Positions 48,007 through 58,832 of a stretch of DNA of 64,000 nucleotides are shown piece by piece. A program made the position numbers and the translations under genes. The stretch lies in assembly GCF_051622035.1 (NCBI RefSeq), contig NC_135358.1, positions 1,304,501-1,368,500 of the forward strand, in the 5' to 3' direction. Origin of the DNA: Arctopsyche grandis (Eukaryota > Arthropoda > Insecta > Trichoptera > Hydropsychidae). The notes beneath the pieces are model-generated. The model was not told where the DNA came from and ran no database searches. It was given only the letters and a program-made list of their open reading frames with translations. Positions within the stretch are counted from its first letter, which is position 1, and every line of letters begins with the position of its first letter.

Positions 48007-48100
48007 ACTATTTTTACATAATACATAAATAAATTATCACAAATAAGTAAATGCTACTTATTCTAATTATTGAGATCGATATAAGGAAAGTAAAAGTGGT

Positions 48101-49147
48101 TTAAGGGAAAAATTCCGGGACTTCTACAGAACATTGAGCTTGATTGGGATAATCGCATACAGATAATGCGGCATTGAATTCCAGATTGGATGGACATTTG
48201 TGTCGAAGTGGAATTCCATGGGAACAAATGTAAAAGTGTTGGCAACTAGTTGGATCTGCTTGAATTTCTACAAAGCCGACATCTGAAGAAGTTGCACACA
48301 TTACAGATTTTATTGAGGCTTTGTGTGTGTTTCTGAAATGATCTGTCTTTGACGCGACTTTGCATCCTGCAACCGATGGGTGATCGCATACTTTCTTAGC
48401 TGGATTGAAATGCAAACCAGCTGGGCAGTCTCTGCATATCGGAGGCAAAGTTTCGATCACGCAGTAGTAGAAAAGTTCACAATCATCTGGGTGAGGCAAC
48501 AGCCTGTCATCGGGAAGAGTTTGAGCACACGAAACTGGTGTGACGCTGTTCTGTATACATCTTTGGGAGATATTGTTCTCGTGAGGAGTGACTACTTGTT
48601 CAAGCTCGGTTTTGCCAATGGTTCTGATTATCTTGTTTTTAATGTCTACCTTGTATTTGGTTTGGTTGTCAGTTATGCATCCGCCGTATTGTGGGAAGTC
48701 GCATCGTTTGGATGCAGCTCTAAAAATCGTTCCGGGTGGGCAAGACATATGGATGAGTCGTCCCCAGTCGCAAACGTAGTACTTGGTACAGTCCTTTGGA
48801 TCAGGTTTCAGATCCACATATACTCCATTGTGGTCATTACACTGTTCGATTTCTTTCTGCATTCTGGATTCAACAACGGTCTCTGTTCGGCATCCGGCTA
48901 CCTCTGGGAAGTCGCAGACTTTCTTGTTGGGGTTGAAATGTAGATTCGCTGAACACTCCTGTCTATATGGAACTCCATGCGAGCAGATGTAGAAGTGTTG
49001 GCAACTGGCTGGGTCTGCTAGAATTTCTGCCATGCCGACGTCTGAAGTAGTTGAGCACACGACAGATTTCGTTGCTGCTTTGTCAGCTACAGCTACACTC
49101 AGCCCGACAGATACCAGAAAAACTATCAATTTATGGTTAAGCGCCAT
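48101..49147 (-). CDS. Peritrophin-like secreted protein with four chitin-binding type-2 domains (gene A, 348 aa)
   Basis: Single exon. A signal peptide, MALNHKLIVFLVSVGLSVAV, likely cleaved near residue 21, precedes four CBM14 (peritrophin-A) domains: D1 31-86, D2 103-157, D3 197-262 and D4 284-339. D1, D2 and D4 have the six-cysteine pattern with aromatic residues before Cys3 (HFYIC, KYYVC). D3 has eight cysteines (extra ones at 207 and 238). Linkers carry possible N-glycosylation sites NQT and NIS. The family binds chitin in the peritrophic matrix or cuticle, and a gut-lining or cuticle role is inferred. Gene A shares promoter, UTRs and most of its coding sequence with genes B and C. Confidence 0.92.
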   Translation of the reverse strand: MALNHKLIVFLVSVGLSVAVADKAATKSVVCSTTSDVGMAEILADPASCQHFYICSHGVPYRQECSANLHFNPNKKVCDFPEVAGCRTETVVESRMQKEIEQCNDHNGVYVDLKPDPKDCTKYYVCDWGRLIHMSCPPGTIFRAASKRCDFPQYGGCITDNQTKYKVDIKNKIIRTIGKTELEQVVTPHENNISQRCIQNSVTPVSCAQTLPDDRLLPHPDDCELFYYCVIETLPPICRDCPAGLHFNPAKKVCDHPSVAGCKVASKTDHFRNTHKASIKSVMCATSSDVGFVEIQADPTSCQHFYICSHGIPLRHKCPSNLEFNAALSVCDYPNQAQCSVEVPEFFP

Positions 49148-49217
49148 TTCGTATCTTTGGTAGTGTGAGACTGGTGTTTGGCGTATGTCGATTGATACTT
49201 TTTTGAGAGGAAGGCTT

Positions 49218-49227
49218 GGTTTATATA
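49218..49227 (-). promoter_or_regulatory. TATA box of gene A
   Basis: TATATAAACC about 75 bases upstream of the ATG. ATCAATCGACAT, about 25-30 bases further on, is conserved in the paralogues and is a likely start site. Confidence 0.65.
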
Positions 49228-50289
49228 TTATTTTAAAATTTTGAGATAAGACGCACGCTCAATTGTTTTATTACATTTTGTTCCTAATTCCACTTAAATT
49301 ATTATAACAATTGCTTTGAGATATTTAACACGATTCTTCAGAATTCTTCAAATGAAATTGAAGATAATGTTTTGGTCAATATCTGATATGAGATATTGTT
49401 GGGATAGCAGATATTCTATTATATCGTCATTCAAAATCTAATCGATTTAAATACTACATAAACTTGAGATTATAAACTAGATAGTATAAACTAGATAGTA
49501 TAAACTAGACAGTATATAAATCGATGAATAATTAGCTATATGTGTATATATAATATCCATATTTAATTAGTGTGCATATTTTATAGAATTGAATATTGTA
49601 AAATAGCTTATATATTTCAAGTCTTGCAATGTTTTTTAAATTAAAATAAATATTTGGATTTCAATGTTTTGTTTATAAATATAAAGCTTTGTGGAATATC
49701 ATGAAAAATATTGGCGTCCATAATAAATAGACTTTTTTTTTAAATATAATAATAATTTATGCGTATATCAATTTTTTTACATTTCCAATGTCACCGAAAA
49801 TAATTTGAAATTATTATATTATTTTATGATATTGATCTAATTAAAGGTTCGACTTAAACAATATTACCAACTTCTGTATTTTCGAAAAATGTCAACGGTT
49901 AACAGGTTCGACTTAAAAGGAAATATTATACATACGTATGCATATTTCTTTTAGAAGCAGTCTTTCTTGTAAATGAGATCCGATTAAATTGAGAAATACA
50001 AAACATTAAATAGAATGTCACTATATGACTAGTCTTCGGGGTTGGATAAATATTTTTCGCAGAAAATACAGATCACTATTGTTATTTTTTTTTTTAGATA
50101 AACTATCCTTTTTTGCTCTCTTGCTTTGAAAACTAATGAAGCGGTTTATTTTTATTTGCATTCGCGTCTCTCCGCCTCTTAATTACATATGCTTACATGG
50201 CTATTGTTGTTATTAATTTTTAATAAAGAATTTGGAATGAATGATATTGTATGTATTTAAAGGTAAAAGGGGTATCATCATTCAGTAAC

Positions 50290-50590
50290 GGACCAGAAAA
50301 GCAGGAATATCATAGAATGCTTGTTAATTGATAATTTTTTTCGATCGATAAATGATAATCAAACAAAGAATACATAATATATAAACAGGAAACTGTTTTT
50401 ATATTATCTATATTTTTTTATGAAATTCCAAATTATACACAATAAACAATAAAGTAAAAATCTATCATGTTATTGTCGGAGATAAGGAAAAATTGAATAT
50501 AGTTAATGATGTGTATATAGATATACATATATCTGTAATTACTAAGAAAATTATTTGAATCATTAATACCAATTTCCGGTCAATATATAT
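50290..50590 (-). promoter_or_regulatory. Upstream block shared with genes B and C (gene A copy)
   Basis: GATCGATAAATGATAATCAA and, farther out, ATTTCCGGTCAAT recur at similar distances upstream of gene B (56010-56290) and, more diverged, gene C (60680-60940). The block is either retained duplication sequence or a conserved control region. Confidence 0.5.
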
Positions 50591-50591
50591 C

Positions 50592-51075
50592 TAGGGATAA
50601 CAATTTACCGTCAAATTTCATAAACAAGTAAACGGTAAATGATTTTTCCTACTGCCGGTATATCGGTATTTACCAGTAAATGAAAAAAAAAATCGTGGAT
50701 TACATATGTAACTGTATGTGGTTACTTTTCCTAAAAATGTTAACCAAGATTGAACAATTAAAATAAATCTCGGGTGAATAATGACATAAATGAATTAAAG
50801 TAAATCCGTAATAATGAATAATTTTTATTTTTTATTCTTAACCAATCATATTTGTTTATTTAAAGTTTGAACCATTTGAAATTTTCAATCATAATTGAGA
50901 CAACCTTATCCACTATAATTAATATTATGGAATAATATATCTGTATATGTAGATAGTTAATTCGCGATAAAACAGCTTACGGTAAATATTGAAATATACC
51001 GGTATTTACCAATGTTTATATTTTGTTGATTTACCGATAAACCAGTATACCGGTATACCGGTGTTGCAATCCCTA
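50592..51075. mobile_element. hAT-like MITE upstream of gene A, about 484 bp
   Basis: Ends TAGGGATAACAAT and GTTGCAATCCCTA pair with mismatches. Subterminal TTTACCGGTA-type repeats, such as ACCGGTATACCGGT, mark both ends. The target duplication is weak (TATATATC versus GTAATATC). Gene B has the corresponding flank without it. Confidence 0.55.
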
Positions 51076-51079
51076 GTAA

Positions 51080-51790
51080 TATCTATCTATACATGTTCAT
51101 GGGAACATGGAATTTATATGCTCTTTGTTCCACAGGATATCACTTTCTATCTACAGGATAACGTGATACTTTTTTATTTAAATATTTGATGTATTTGCAT
51201 AGTATATTTTATTGAAATTTTAATGCTTAAACTGCTGAAAATGAACTAAATTGTTATTTAAAAAGAATACTACAAAAAAGATTTAGAGTAAATTTTTATC
51301 TTGTCTTTTATATTTGGGCCTCACGGGGATATTTTGTATTCACGGCTGGTTCCTGTACATACTACATATATACATACAAACGTACATAAACACGTACGTA
51401 CGTATGTACATATATACATATGTATGTACATATACTGATACTGAATTTTGATGCAAAACATTTAAAAATTTTCTCCTTATATTATATTTATCTGCCAAAC
51501 CAATGAAGAGGTTGAAGAGAAGGGACTTCTTGGAGCAAGTGAATTGGCAATGGGAATTTCACCCACATGCTAGGAAATTGGCTTGAAAATGTGCTGAATA
51601 TCCCAGACGACAGATAAATGAAAAAAACCGATAATGAAACATACATACACGTTTACACATACGGGCTATGAGAGTATTTTGCAAAGCAAGCAAAGAGACC
51701 AAACTTACACAAGACAAAGTCCTACTTCAGGTTGTTGTATTTTGTACAATTTTTTTTTATTACTTAACATCACTACAATATACATCTACA
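51080..51790. other. Intergenic DNA, no gene recognised
   Basis: AT-rich with ACGTACGTACGTATGTACAT-type microsatellites at 51380-51440. A short phrase at 51500-51560 could encode EEKGLLGASELAMG, but no family is recognised. Confidence 0.35.
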
Positions 51791-52217
51791 TCTAATATAT
51801 AATTTGGAAAGAGACTTTGTATATATTATATGTATGTAACCTTCGTTCGTTGGGTCGTAAATCTGTGACGCCATCGAACAAATAATTCATTTTTTTTCGA
51901 TTCAAAGGATTCGAAGTCCCCGGGGGCAAAAGCGCCGAGGGCGAAGCCGTCTTCGCGCTGGGGCGAAGCCCTAGGGGGCACAGCCGCGGGGCGCAAGGCG
52001 GCGGATTCTGGTATACATATAATTTTTTATAAGAGACTTACTATATATATTCGTTTGTTCGTGACAGGCAATTTAATAAAAAAAACAAATGAGTATTCAA
52101 ATAAATTTATATAAAATAAAACTATTCAAATAAATTCAATAAAATGTATACTATTAGATTAGTCATGTTTAAGTAGTTTATATAAGACATACTGAGCGAA
52201 GCCGGTTAATACAGCTA
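51791..52217 (+). mobile_element. Helitron with a GC-rich passenger, 427 bp
   Basis: Starts TCTAATATATAATTTGGAAA and ends GCGAAGCCGGTTAATACAGCTAG, shown here in parts: GCGAAGCCGG, then CAGCTAG before a T. Unlike its sisters it holds a GC-rich block at 51913-52010 (GTCCCCGGGGGC, GCGCCGAGGGCGAAGCC). Confidence 0.75.
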
Positions 52218-52770
52218 GTATATTGTAAACGTAAAATATCAAGAAGATGTGATCCGTTGAGCGGCTTGGGAGATAATTTAATCCAAAAACTTAAAAAAAG
52301 AGGACAATATATACATATATGTACATAAATACATACATAAATATAAAGGGAGGTACCACTTTTGGTTAACTTAAAAAATTGAAAAAAAATTACGCAGTAT
52401 CGATTAGCGTTTTAGTAACTGATACTTAGTTTCAATTTGATAAGTGTTCAAAAAATCTCCAAAATACAGACACATATTTTTTTTCTAGATCATTAAAACG
52501 TAATCAATGATCGATTCTGAGTTCGAATTAGTTAAAATCTCGAGTTCAAATTTTCGCATTATCACAAAACTTTTGTTGTTACTACGCAATAGATAAAGTC
52601 AAAAATTATTATCGTCATATTAATAGATAATAAAACGTAAATAAATAAAAATATTATCTATAATATATACGTAAGTATATATAATAGATAATAAAACTAT
52701 TGTTATATATTTTGTGACTATTATTATTTATTGAACTTTTGCTGTTATTTGTTTTTTTTTTTATATATTA

Positions 52771-53003
52771 CTAGTTGTTTTACCCGGCTTCGCTCAGTAT
52801 TTGTATTATAAACAGAGTAAACATGGCGAATATAATAGTAAATATTCATTTGTTTTTTTATTAAATTTATTTGAATCGAAAAAAAAAATATTCAACAAAT
52901 TGAATTCTCGTAATAGAAACATTGTTTTGTTTACAAACTTCCCAACCAAAGATACTTACATATTTAAATACATACAAAGTCTCTTTCAAAATTATGTATT
53001 AGA
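52771..53003 (-). mobile_element. Helitron copy, reverse orientation
   Basis: The plus strand reads CTAGTTGTTTTACCCGGCTT at one end and ATTATGTATTAGA at the other, the inverse of the TCTAATAT family. It lies about 100 bp beyond the duplicated 3' flank of gene B. Confidence 0.75.
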
Positions 53004-53302
53004 TGTACCTATAATATCTGTTATATATTTGACCATAAGATTTAAATAAATATTATACATATATGTATATGTATATGCATACATATTTCAATAACCTGAC
53101 CAAATGTAAATTTTAGAGACAATAAAATTTTTGGTCAATTATTATTTAAAGTTCGTCATTAACTACATATGTATGTAGGTACATATGTTTATAAGAATTT
53201 AATTTTTAATTTGTTTAATAAGTTAATTTGATTAGTGAATACTTTTGTTAGATTAAAAAAAAGGAAATAAAGAAACTGTTGTTTAATTTTGAACACTTTA
53301 TG

Positions 53303-53308
53303 TTTATT
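53303..53308 (-). terminator. Poly(A) signal of gene B
   Basis: AATAAA on the minus strand at the same relative position as in gene A. Confidence 0.6.
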
Positions 53309-53402
53309 ACTATTTTTACATAATACGTAAATAAATTATCACAAATAAATAAATGCTACTTATTCTAATTATTGAGATCGATATAAGGAAAGTAAAAGTG
53401 GT

Positions 53403-54935
53403 TTAAGGGAAAAATTCCGGGACTTCTACAGAACATTGAGCTTGATTGGGATAATCGCATACAGATAATGCGGCATTGAATTCCAGATTGGATGGACATT
53501 TGTGTCGAAGTGGAATTCCATGGGAACAAATGTAAAAGTGTTGGCAACTAGTTGGATCTGCTTGAATTTCTGCAAAGCCGACATCTGAAGAAGTTGCACA
53601 CATTACAGATTTTATTGAGGCTTTGTGTGTGTTTCTGAAATGATCTGTCTTTGACGCGACTTTGCATCCTGCAACCGATGGGTGATCGCATACTTTCTTA
53701 GTTGGATTGAAATGCAAACCAGCTGGGCAGTCTCTGCATATCGGAGGCAAAGTTTCGATCACGCAGTAGTAGAAAAGTTCGCAATCATCTGGGTGAGGCA
53801 GCAGCCTGTCATCGGGAAGAGTTTGAGCACACGAAACTGGTGTGACGCTGTTCTGTATACATCTTTGGGAAATATTGTTCTCGTGAGGAGTGACTACTTG
53901 TTCAAGCTCGGTTTTGGCAATGGTATTGATTATCTGGTTTTTAATGTCTACCTTGGATTTGGTTTGGTTGTCAGTTATGCATCCGCCGTATTGTGGGAAG
54001 TCGCATCGTTTGACTGCAGCTCTAAAAATCGTTCCAGGTGGGCAAGACATATGGATGAGTCGTCCCCAGTCGCAAACGTAGTACTTGGTACAATCTTTTG
54101 GATCAGGCTTCAGATCGACATATACTCCATTATGCTCATTACACTGTTCGATTTCTTTCTGAATTCTGGACTCGAAAACGGTCTCTGTTCGGCATCCTGC
54201 TACTTCTGGGAAGTCGCAGACTTTCTTGTTGGGGTTAAAATGTAAATTCGCAGAACACTCCTGTCTATATGGAACTCCATGCGAGCAGATGTAGAAGTGT
54301 TGGCAACTGGCTGGGTCTGCTAGAATTTCTGCCATGCCGACGTCTGAAGTAGTTGAGCACACGACAGATTTCGTTAGGATGTCTCTGGGTTCAATCATTT
54401 GCTTTCTGGATTCAACTGGTTTCAAGAGCGCCGTGCATCCGGCTACTTCTGGGAAGTCGCAGACTTTCTTGTTGGGGTTGAAATGTAGATTCGCTGAACA
54501 CTCCTGTCTATATGGAACTCCATGCGAGCAGATGTAGAAGTGTTGGCAACTGGCTGGGTCTGCTAGAATTTCTGCCATGCCGACGTCTGAAGTAGTTGAG
54601 CACACGACAGATTTCGTTAGGATGTCTCTGGGTTCAATCATTTGCTTTCTGGATTCAACTGGTTTCAAGACCGCCGTGCATCCGGCTACTTCTGGGAAGT
54701 CGCAGACTTTCTTGCTGGGGTTGAAATGTAGATTCGCTGAACACTCCTGTCTATATGGAACTCCATGCGAGCAGATGTAGAAGTGTTGGCAACTGGCTGG
54801 GTCTGCTAGAATTTCTGCAATGCCGACGTCTGATGTAGTTGAGCACACGACAGATTTCGTTGCAGCTTTGTCAGCTACAGCTACACTCAGCCCGACAGAT
54901 ACCAGAAAAACTATCAATTTATGGTTAAGCGCCAT
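53403..54935 (-). CDS. Peritrophin-like secreted protein with six chitin-binding domains (gene B, 510 aa)
   Basis: Single exon. Same signal peptide and layout as gene A, but the first domain occurs three times: D1a 31-86, D1b 112-167, D1c 193-248, then D2 265-319, D3 359-424 and D4 446-501. Each extra unit is 81 codons (243 bp), including the linker VESRKQMIEPRDILTKS, and the copies are nearly identical in DNA, which points to recent expansion. The final three domains and the tail SVEVPEFFP match gene A almost residue for residue. More binding modules should raise avidity for chitin (inference). An assembly error could also inflate a repeat like this, but the scattered base differences between units argue against simple collapse. 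Confidence 0.92.
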   Translation of the reverse strand: MALNHKLIVFLVSVGLSVAVADKAATKSVVCSTTSDVGIAEILADPASCQHFYICSHGVPYRQECSANLHFNPSKKVCDFPEVAGCTAVLKPVESRKQMIEPRDILTKSVVCSTTSDVGMAEILADPASCQHFYICSHGVPYRQECSANLHFNPNKKVCDFPEVAGCTALLKPVESRKQMIEPRDILTKSVVCSTTSDVGMAEILADPASCQHFYICSHGVPYRQECSANLHFNPNKKVCDFPEVAGCRTETVFESRIQKEIEQCNEHNGVYVDLKPDPKDCTKYYVCDWGRLIHMSCPPGTIFRAAVKRCDFPQYGGCITDNQTKSKVDIKNQIINTIAKTELEQVVTPHENNISQRCIQNSVTPVSCAQTLPDDRLLPHPDDCELFYYCVIETLPPICRDCPAGLHFNPTKKVCDHPSVAGCKVASKTDHFRNTHKASIKSVMCATSSDVGFAEIQADPTSCQHFYICSHGIPLRHKCPSNLEFNAALSVCDYPNQAQCSVEVPEFFP

Positions 54936-55005
54936 TTCGTATCTTTGGTAGTGTGAGACTGGTGTTTGGCGAATGTCGATTGATAATTTTTTGAGAGGAA
55001 GGTTT

Positions 55006-55015
55006 GGTTTATATA
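55006..55015 (-). promoter_or_regulatory. TATA box of gene B
   Basis: TATATAAACC at the same distance from the ATG as in gene A. The sequence between TATA box and ATG is nearly the same in A and B. Confidence 0.65.
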
Positions 55016-55024
55016 GTATTTTTT

Positions 55025-57131
55025 TTAGTTTGAGATTAGATTACACACTCAATTGTTTTAATTTTGTTTCGGTGCCACTTCCAGATAAATTTTCATCACA
55101 ATTGCTTGGAGATACAGAGAGCGATTCCTCAGAATCCTTTGAATGAAATTGGAGATTATGTATTAGTCAATGTCCGATATGTCGCATTGACAAAATGACG
55201 ATATTTGATCACTACCTATGTATGTATATACATACATATGAAATATTTTTATTTGACTTAAGAAAAGGTTTTAATAATAATGATAATAAATTATAATAAT
55301 AATAAGAAAGTCTAAAAAATAAGATTTAATGGTTTAAAAATAAGATATTTTATTATTTATGATTAAAAAATAAGATAATATTTCAATACAAGTTTGAGCG
55401 TTAATAATGTTGGGAATCTCATACAAGACAAATTTCTACTTCCAGTTATTGGATTTTGTACAATTTTTTTTGCTTAATATCACTATACATATTATAAGCG
55501 TAATTGAAAATAATTGAAAAGATCAAAATAAAAGTATATAAAATGCAAATATAAATTTTCAGCTCGATACGCTTAGGGCCGGGCCGCACCGTAAAACTTT
55601 GTCGGCCGACTAGTTACGCGACACGAGAAAATGTATGGAAATGAGTGCGACAAACAAGTTGATGGATATATTTAAACGGATATACGAAAACTTTATATAT
55701 TGTTACTACTTATGTACATACCTACATATATGTATAATAGATAAAGTAAAAATCTAACCAACTGCTATTAGGTCAATTGGTTACAGGTTTAAAAGAAAAA
55801 GGTAAGAACAAAGTTTTTTTTTTTAAAGAGGTAGCAGTCTTTTCTGCAAATGATTAGATTAAAACATACAGAACATGAAATAATATGTCATCAGTGGCAA
55901 TGCTTAGATATGATGATTGTTGTTAATTAATTTAGATATTAGAACAGATAAGATTAAATTAAACGAAATAAGAAGTATTATGGCAAATAGGAAGCTCAAA
56001 GATCGATTGCCAATCAATAAACTTTGTCGTACGATAAAAGATAGTCAAACAATGGGATTCACGTTTGCTCTTCTAGTAAATACGATGCTGGTGATAACAC
56101 GGCAGGAAACGGTTTTTTTTTTATATATTTAATGCCAAATTATATAGATAACAAATTATATTATATACAAATTATACAATAAACAATAAAAAATTGTTTT
56201 TGTAACAATACAAAATTAATCATATACCTAGTAGTTAACGACAAATATAATTTCCGAGAAAATTATTTGAATTATTTCAATTTCCGGTCAATGCGTATCA
56301 TCTGTGAATTTTGTAATACACATAATCATAGTATCAATTTTTTTGCTGCTGAATTTTACTTACATATGTATGTATTTCACCATCATATATGTATGTACAT
56401 AAATATGTAGTATAATTTGTATTTATTTAATAACCACGCAAGCTCATATTATCATGATATAATTGCACTGAAGTACTTATTTACTGTGTACATTGTGTAA
56501 TGTATAACATGCGTACATATGTATATGTATGTACGTAATGAATTTGATCGATATTTCAATGTTAAAATTACTCATTATTAAACTAAATCTTTGAATTTAT
56601 TTTGATTATATATAAATTTGGAGATTTTCTGTTAGTAATCGTTACACAATAAAACAATTGATATTATTTTAATATTGAAGTATTTATTTAACATATTTGG
56701 GTGCCCATTTTTAAAAAGGTCTTACTACATATGTACATACATATGTATGTACATATTTTGTCTTTCAATTTTCTAATTTAAAAAAAAATAGTTACTCAAG
56801 TATAATTTTTAAAATATTGTTGTTTCTGTAGCATTCTGGTTACAATGTTCGTAAGCTATGTACATATGTAGTTCATTGTATCTATCTAAAAGTTGGAATT
56901 TTCTTTTGTGTTTTTATTAAAACAACACCTGCATCCATAAGCTATGGAGCCTCCTCTAAGTATTCTAAACAAATAAATAATTCTATTTAAAATTTATCGA
57001 TGAAATTTTCTAGATTTCCATTTTTAAACCGAGTGCAATAGGTTTATTTCCACTGAATAGTTTTTAACAAATTCAATATGTTGATTTTATACATTAATAA
57101 TTTGCTCTCCATTACGTAAATAAGATATGCA
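55025..57131. other. Intergenic DNA upstream of gene B
   Basis: The first 200 bases resemble the gene A upstream region (CTCAATTGTTTTA and CACAATTGCTTGGAGATA). Near 55575 a GC-rich phrase GGGCCGGGCCGCACCGTAAAA may be one end of a MITE. Block 56010-56290 matches the upstream blocks of genes A and C. The rest is AT-rich with microsatellites. Confidence 0.45.
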
Positions 57132-58120
57132 CTAGGGCTTCCAAACCGGTTTAAACCGAAACCGAAAAGCCGGCTTTTTGACCATTTTTCAAAAAAACGA
57201 AAACCGGCTTTTTGGCTCGATCAACCGGCTTTTTAAGGTTTTCTTTAATTAATGTTTTTTTCCTCAAAATTAAGAATTTTTATGAAAGAAAATAAATGTG
57301 TATAAACGCTCTTAGGTAATAGGCGTATATTTCTTTGAACAAAAAAAAAGCTACATTACTTTCTTTCTTGATCGGTTTCTTTGAGATTTAGTAATGGACC
57401 AGGTCATAAACCAATAAAATATTATTGAAAGTATGTAGTTTCAATGACCTACCCAACTTCAGGTATAGAAAGCATAGTTATCTATCGCAAATCCTTGTAC
57501 TTGAAAACGTCAAAAAAAGTAGTCAAATGATTTATGGCAAAATGTATAGGAATTTCCGAAATATAATTGATTTTTCTTCGAAGGAATTGCCCTTTAAATA
57601 TTGAGGCCACATACCTACTTTTATTATGGATTTAAAATGTTCGTGATCAAATGAATTTGCCGTTTCAAATGAATTTGTTTCCGAAATTTGCAACGGTTGC
57701 TTTTGGATTTTTTAAGCTAAAACAGATGCGTAAAAACAGCTTTGAAATCTCTTTATCTATAATCTATCTAGCTTATTTAAATCATTTAATTATATGTGCG
57801 TATTTAGGATCTGCCATTTTACGACTGTGATATATGTACACATAATACAAATTGTATTATTTGTAATATTTGTAATAATAATATAAAGTAATGATCTTAT
57901 GAAAGTTCATAATGTTTATAACTTAATTTAATTTATAAAAAACTATTTTTTTGCATAATATAGATATATATTATGCAAATATATATGTACATATTTACAT
58001 TTTTTTTTCGATATAAAAATTTTATTTTTCTAAAACCGGTGAAAGCCGGCCAACCGGCTTTTTATTTGTAAAAAAACCGAAAAACGGCTTTTTATTTCGG
58101 GTGGTTCTTTGGAACCCCTA
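57132..58120. mobile_element. hAT-like non-autonomous element, 989 bp
   Basis: Flanked by GATATGCA at 57124-57131 and 58121-58128. Ends CTAGGGCTTCC and GGAACCCCTA pair with one mismatch over ten bases. Many copies of AACCGGCTTTTT cluster in the outer 120 bases of both ends, as expected of transposase-binding repeats. No transposase frame exists. Confidence 0.8.
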
Positions 58121-58348
58121 GATATGCACACATGTAATATGTATTTATAGTAATATGTAATATGAAATATGATATGAAAATGAAATATGTATGTTAATTT
58201 GAACTTGATTGGTTAGTTCTGGTTAGAAATATACCGAGCAATTCTTTTGATTTGTTAAAATAAAATATATAGATATCATTACGAATATGGAACTGTAAAC
58301 TAAACGTGAATAATTCTCACGTGTTCATGTAAGTATGTATATCGAGTA

Positions 58349-58589
58349 TCTAATATATAATTTCGAAAGAGACTTTGTAACTATGTATGCATGTAAGGTT
58401 TGGGTAGGAGCATCGAAAACAAATCAAAGTTTTTATGACGATGATATCGATATCTGTTGAATATATTTTTTTTCGATTCAAATAAATTGAATAAGAAAAC
58501 AAATGCTTACTATTACATTAGCCATGTTTAAGTGGTTTATATTACAAATTATATTACAAATACCGAGTGAAGCCGGGTAAAACCACTAG
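58349..58589 (+). mobile_element. Helitron copy between genes B and C
   Basis: Starts TCTAATATATAATTTCGAAA, ends CCGGGTAAAACCACTAG, flanked by A and T. About the same length as the first two copies at 23443. Confidence 0.8.
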
Positions 58590-58832
58590 TAATATATGAT
58601 AATATAATAATATTATGAAGTGTAATTTTGAATAAATCTTTCAAGGTTTTAATAGCATGTATGTACATATGTATGTAGGTATGAATATTAAGAATTGTTC
58701 AAATTATGAAACTGTTGTTAAATTTGGAATATATTCAATTTATTAATTTTTTTATACAATATATAAATAATTAAAATTAATTATGAATGCTATTCGATTG
58801 AGATTAATATTAAGAAGATTAAATGACATAAA

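Noticed and set aside
48380-48943. 187-codon plus-strand frame opposite the peritrophin gene, repeated at 53682-54245 and in part at 59295-59675
   Set aside because: An antisense shadow kept open by the codon use of the real gene. It recurs only because the genes are duplicated.
51485-51600. Short coding-like phrase EEKGLLGASELAMG
   Set aside because: Too short, quickly stopped, and not recognisable as any family.
55570-55625. GC-rich phrase GGGCCGGGCCGCACCGTAAAA resembling the MITE at 2721
   Set aside because: Only one possible end is visible and the similarity is compositional rather than aligned.
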